From contig NZ_JAGJEA010000020.1 in NCBI RefSeq assembly GCF_018100805.1, positions 1-64,000 on the forward strand: 64,000 nucleotides of DNA, given 5' to 3'. This document shows, piece after piece, positions 62,058 to 64,000 of the stretch (position 1 is the stretch's first letter; each line of letters begins with the position of its first letter). The translations under genes were made by a program, and so were the position numbers. Under the pieces are notes generated by a model. It had not been told where the DNA came from, made no database searches, and saw only the letters and a list, made by a program, of their open reading frames with translations. Source of the stretch: Aquimarina sp. MMG016 (GTDB taxonomy: Bacteria; Bacteroidota; Bacteroidia; Flavobacteriales; Flavobacteriaceae).

Positions 62058-64000
62058 ATGAGTAATACCAAAAAAAGGAATGTTTCAGTTCTCGGGCCAC
62101 ACGATTTTACAGGTATAAAATTAAAAGAACCTGCAGAATATGCTGCTGGACTTCCAGCTGTAAAAGTTGCACTTCAGCACGCATTCAAAGAAATGGGAGT
62201 AGTAAAATCTCTAAGTACACTTTCCCATATGAATCAAAAAGATGGTTTTGACTGCCCTGGGTGTGCTTGGCCGGATCCGGATAAGCCTTCTAGGTTAGGA
62301 GAGTATTGTGAGAATGGAGTAAAAGCGTTGGCAGAAGAAGCTACTAATAAGAGAGTAGATAAGGATTTTTTTGCTAAATATTCTGTAGAAGAGTTGTCCA
62401 GATGGTCTGATTATGAAATTGGTAAAAGTGGAAGATTGACAGAGCCAATGGTGTTGAAGCCTGATAGCGTAAATTATAAACCTATTTCGTGGATAGATGC
62501 CTATAATTTAATAGCAGATGAATTGCATAAATTAGATTCGCCTGATGAAGGAGTTTTTTACACTTCAGGAAGATCTAGTAACGAAGCAGCATTTTTATAT
62601 GGACTATTTGTCAGAGCATTTGGTACTAATAATATGCCGGATTGTTCTAATATGTGTCACGAATCTAGTGGTGTGGCGCTTAGCGAAACACTTGGGATAG
62701 GAAAAGGATCTGTAAAATTAGAAGATTTTGATCAAGCCGAAGTTATTATGGTAATTGGCCAAAACCCTGGGACTAATCACCCCAGGATGTTATCAGCTTT
62801 GCAAAAATGTAAAGAAAATAGAGGAAAAGTTATAAGTATTAATCCTCTGGAAGAAGCAGGCTTAATTCGATTCAAAAATCCTCAGGAAGTAAAAGGAGTT
62901 TTATCTTCCGGAACCAAATTAACAGATATTCATCTCCAGGTTAAGATAAATCAGGATGTACCACTTTTAAAATTAATCATTAAGAAACTAAATTCATTAG
63001 ATAAAGAAAGGAAAGATGTTTTTGATCATGAATTTATAAAAACATATACTCAGGGTTATCAAGAATTGCTAAATGATGTAGAAAGCTACTCAGAACAAGA
63101 GTTGCTCGCGCAATGTGGTGTTCAAGAACAATTGATTGATCAAGTTGTAGAGCTGTTAGCTAACAAAGATAAAATTATCATTTGTTGGGCTATGGGATTG
63201 ACACAACATAAAAATGGTGTCAATAATATAAAGGAGTGTGTGAATCTTCTTTTATTAAAAGGTAGTTTAGGAAAACCAGGCGCAGGAACTTGTCCGGTAA
63301 GAGGTCATAGTAATGTGCAAGGTGATCGAACCGTAGGGATTATGCATCATGTTTCTCCGGCACTAAACCAAGCAATAGAAAAAACATTTGGATTCGCACC
63401 CCCAAGCAATGAAGGGTTAGATACGGTGCACGCTATTAAAGCAATGTATGAAAGAAAAGCCAAAGTCTTCATAGCGTTGGGAGGTAATTTTCTATCAGCA
63501 GCATCCGATACAGAATACACAGCACAAGCACTTCAGAATTGTGATCTTACGGTCAATATCAGTACTAAGCTTAATCGAACACACCTAATTACAGGTAAAA
63601 CAGCACTTATATTACCAACACTTGGTCGTTCAGAACTGGATGTAAAGAATGGAGAGCCAAGGTTTTTTACTGTAGAAAATAGTATGGGTAAAGTTCATCG
63701 TTCAAAGGGTATGCTCACTCCTGCTTCCGGCAACTTAAAAAGTGAACCCGAAATCATAGGAGGAATTGCTAATACTTATTTTAAAGCAGAACATCAGGTA
63801 AACTGGAAAAATCTAAGTGAGGACTATAATTTAATTAGAGAAAAAATTGAATTAGTAATTAAAGGTTTTAAAAGTATCAATGAAAGGTCCAAAGGAGCTG
63901 GTTTTTATCTACCAAATAATGTAAGAGATTTGGATTTTAGTAAACTGCCTAACCAAAAAGCGCAATTCAGCATCTGCGATCTTCCGAACCATAAACTGCA
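62058..64000 (+). CDS. FdhF/YdeP-family molybdopterin oxidoreductase (3'-partial)
   Basis: The frame is open from the ATG at 62058 to the right edge, giving 647 residues of a protein expected to be about 750-780. It has GFDCPGCAWPDP near the start, WIDAYNLIADELHKL, YTSGRSSNEAAFLYGLF, then NMCHESSG, where the Cys is at the usual molybdenum ligand position of formate dehydrogenases, and GAGTCPVRGHSNVQGDRTVG. This pattern is the FdhF/YdeP (TIGR01701) group, whose substrate is uncertain. There is no signal peptide, so it is cytoplasmic. TACCTTTG at 62021-62028 may be its -7 element. Confidence 0.9.
   Translation, partial: MSNTKKRNVSVLGPHDFTGIKLKEPAEYAAGLPAVKVALQHAFKEMGVVKSLSTLSHMNQKDGFDCPGCAWPDPDKPSRLGEYCENGVKALAEEATNKRVDKDFFAKYSVEELSRWSDYEIGKSGRLTEPMVLKPDSVNYKPISWIDAYNLIADELHKLDSPDEGVFYTSGRSSNEAAFLYGLFVRAFGTNNMPDCSNMCHESSGVALSETLGIGKGSVKLEDFDQAEVIMVIGQNPGTNHPRMLSALQKCKENRGKVISINPLEEAGLIRFKNPQEVKGVLSSGTKLTDIHLQVKINQDVPLLKLIIKKLNSLDKERKDVFDHEFIKTYTQGYQELLNDVESYSEQELLAQCGVQEQLIDQVVELLANKDKIIICWAMGLTQHKNGVNNIKECVNLLLLKGSLGKPGAGTCPVRGHSNVQGDRTVGIMHHVSPALNQAIEKTFGFAPPSNEGLDTVHAIKAMYERKAKVFIALGGNFLSAASDTEYTAQALQNCDLTVNISTKLNRTHLITGKTALILPTLGRSELDVKNGEPRFFTVENSMGKVHRSKGMLTPASGNLKSEPEIIGGIANTYFKAEHQVNWKNLSEDYNLIREKIELVIKGFKSINERSKGAGFYLPNNVRDLDFSKLPNQKAQFSICDLPNHKL

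Noticed and set aside
1..64000. CRISPR arrays, complete IS elements, phage genes
   Set aside because: No spaced direct repeats, transposase genes or phage structural genes were recognised.

Overview
The window is AT-rich DNA from a member of the Bacteroidota, very probably a marine Flavobacteriaceae (Aquimarina-like is my guess). The evidence is type IX secretion (T9SS) sorting domains of both type A and type B, a PorP/SprF protein, SusC/TonB-type receptors, a DUF5916 protein, a Porin_10-like porin, weak Shine-Dalgarno sequences, and promoters that fit the Bacteroidetes pattern TTTG/TTG, about 17-20 bases, TAnnTTTG. I see no CRISPR array, no intact insertion sequence, no rRNA and no intact tRNA.

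Layout. 1-2.4 kb: the end of a T9SS type B adhesin-like protein and its PorP/SprF partner. 2.4-3.06 kb: a scar holding the 3' end of a tRNA with its terminator and the C-terminal remnant of an aspartoacylase/AstE-type enzyme. 3.06-9.4 kb: a minus-strand operon for an ABC ATPase, a TonB-dependent receptor and two DUF3526-type ABC permeases. 9.5-14 kb: a COG0523 (CobW-type) GTPase, a GTP cyclohydrolase I and a MerC-like protein on the minus strand, divergent from a LolD/FtsX-like ABC exporter with a histidine-rich loop. 14-15.9 kb: a split 5'-nucleotidase. 16-24.3 kb: a long minus-strand run with a small His/Cys secreted protein, an iota-carbonic-anhydrase-like protein, a beta-carbonic-anhydrase-like protein, DUF5916, an HMA lipoprotein, DUF6702, HupE/UreJ, a DUF5829-like lipoprotein, another lipoprotein and a second COG0523 GTPase. 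24.7-27.2 kb: an S8 protease, a Fur-family regulator (probable Zur) and a His-rich lipoprotein.

The most interesting feature is that 3-27 kb reads as a zinc-limitation island. A 15-bp palindrome of the form TGCAAC-N3-GTTGCA occurs four times (9331, 9369, 11654, 24550). Three copies sit on predicted -33 or -7 promoter elements of the receptor/ABC operon and of the divergent COG0523/FolE/MerC and ABC-exporter operons. I infer that the Fur-family protein at 26.0-26.4 kb is the Zur repressor that reads it. Within the same island, a relative of the metal-free iota carbonic anhydrases is translationally coupled to a beta-CA-like protein that seems to lack zinc ligands. This suggests a zinc-sparing CO2/bicarbonate module, or its remains.

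27-33 kb holds a transmembrane winged-helix regulator with a 191-bp nearly identical copy of its own 3' end 2.3 kb away. Between the two copies lies an unusual vWA-like + TonB-plug + TPR protein, and a YceI protein is divergent from the regulator. 33-64 kb is mostly ordinary flavobacterial chromosome: DUF4136, an ACC-deaminase-like enzyme, glucosaminidase-LysM, hemL, a TIR-like protein next to a TPR-like protein, a ceramidase-like protein, DUF2157/GDYXXLXY, lysS, DUF1573, a membrane LuxR-type regulator, a Pmp3-like peptide, lipB, a large T9SS metalloprotease with three recent FnIII repeats, rnhB, a porin and the start of an FdhF/YdeP-type molybdopterin oxidoreductase that runs off the right edge.
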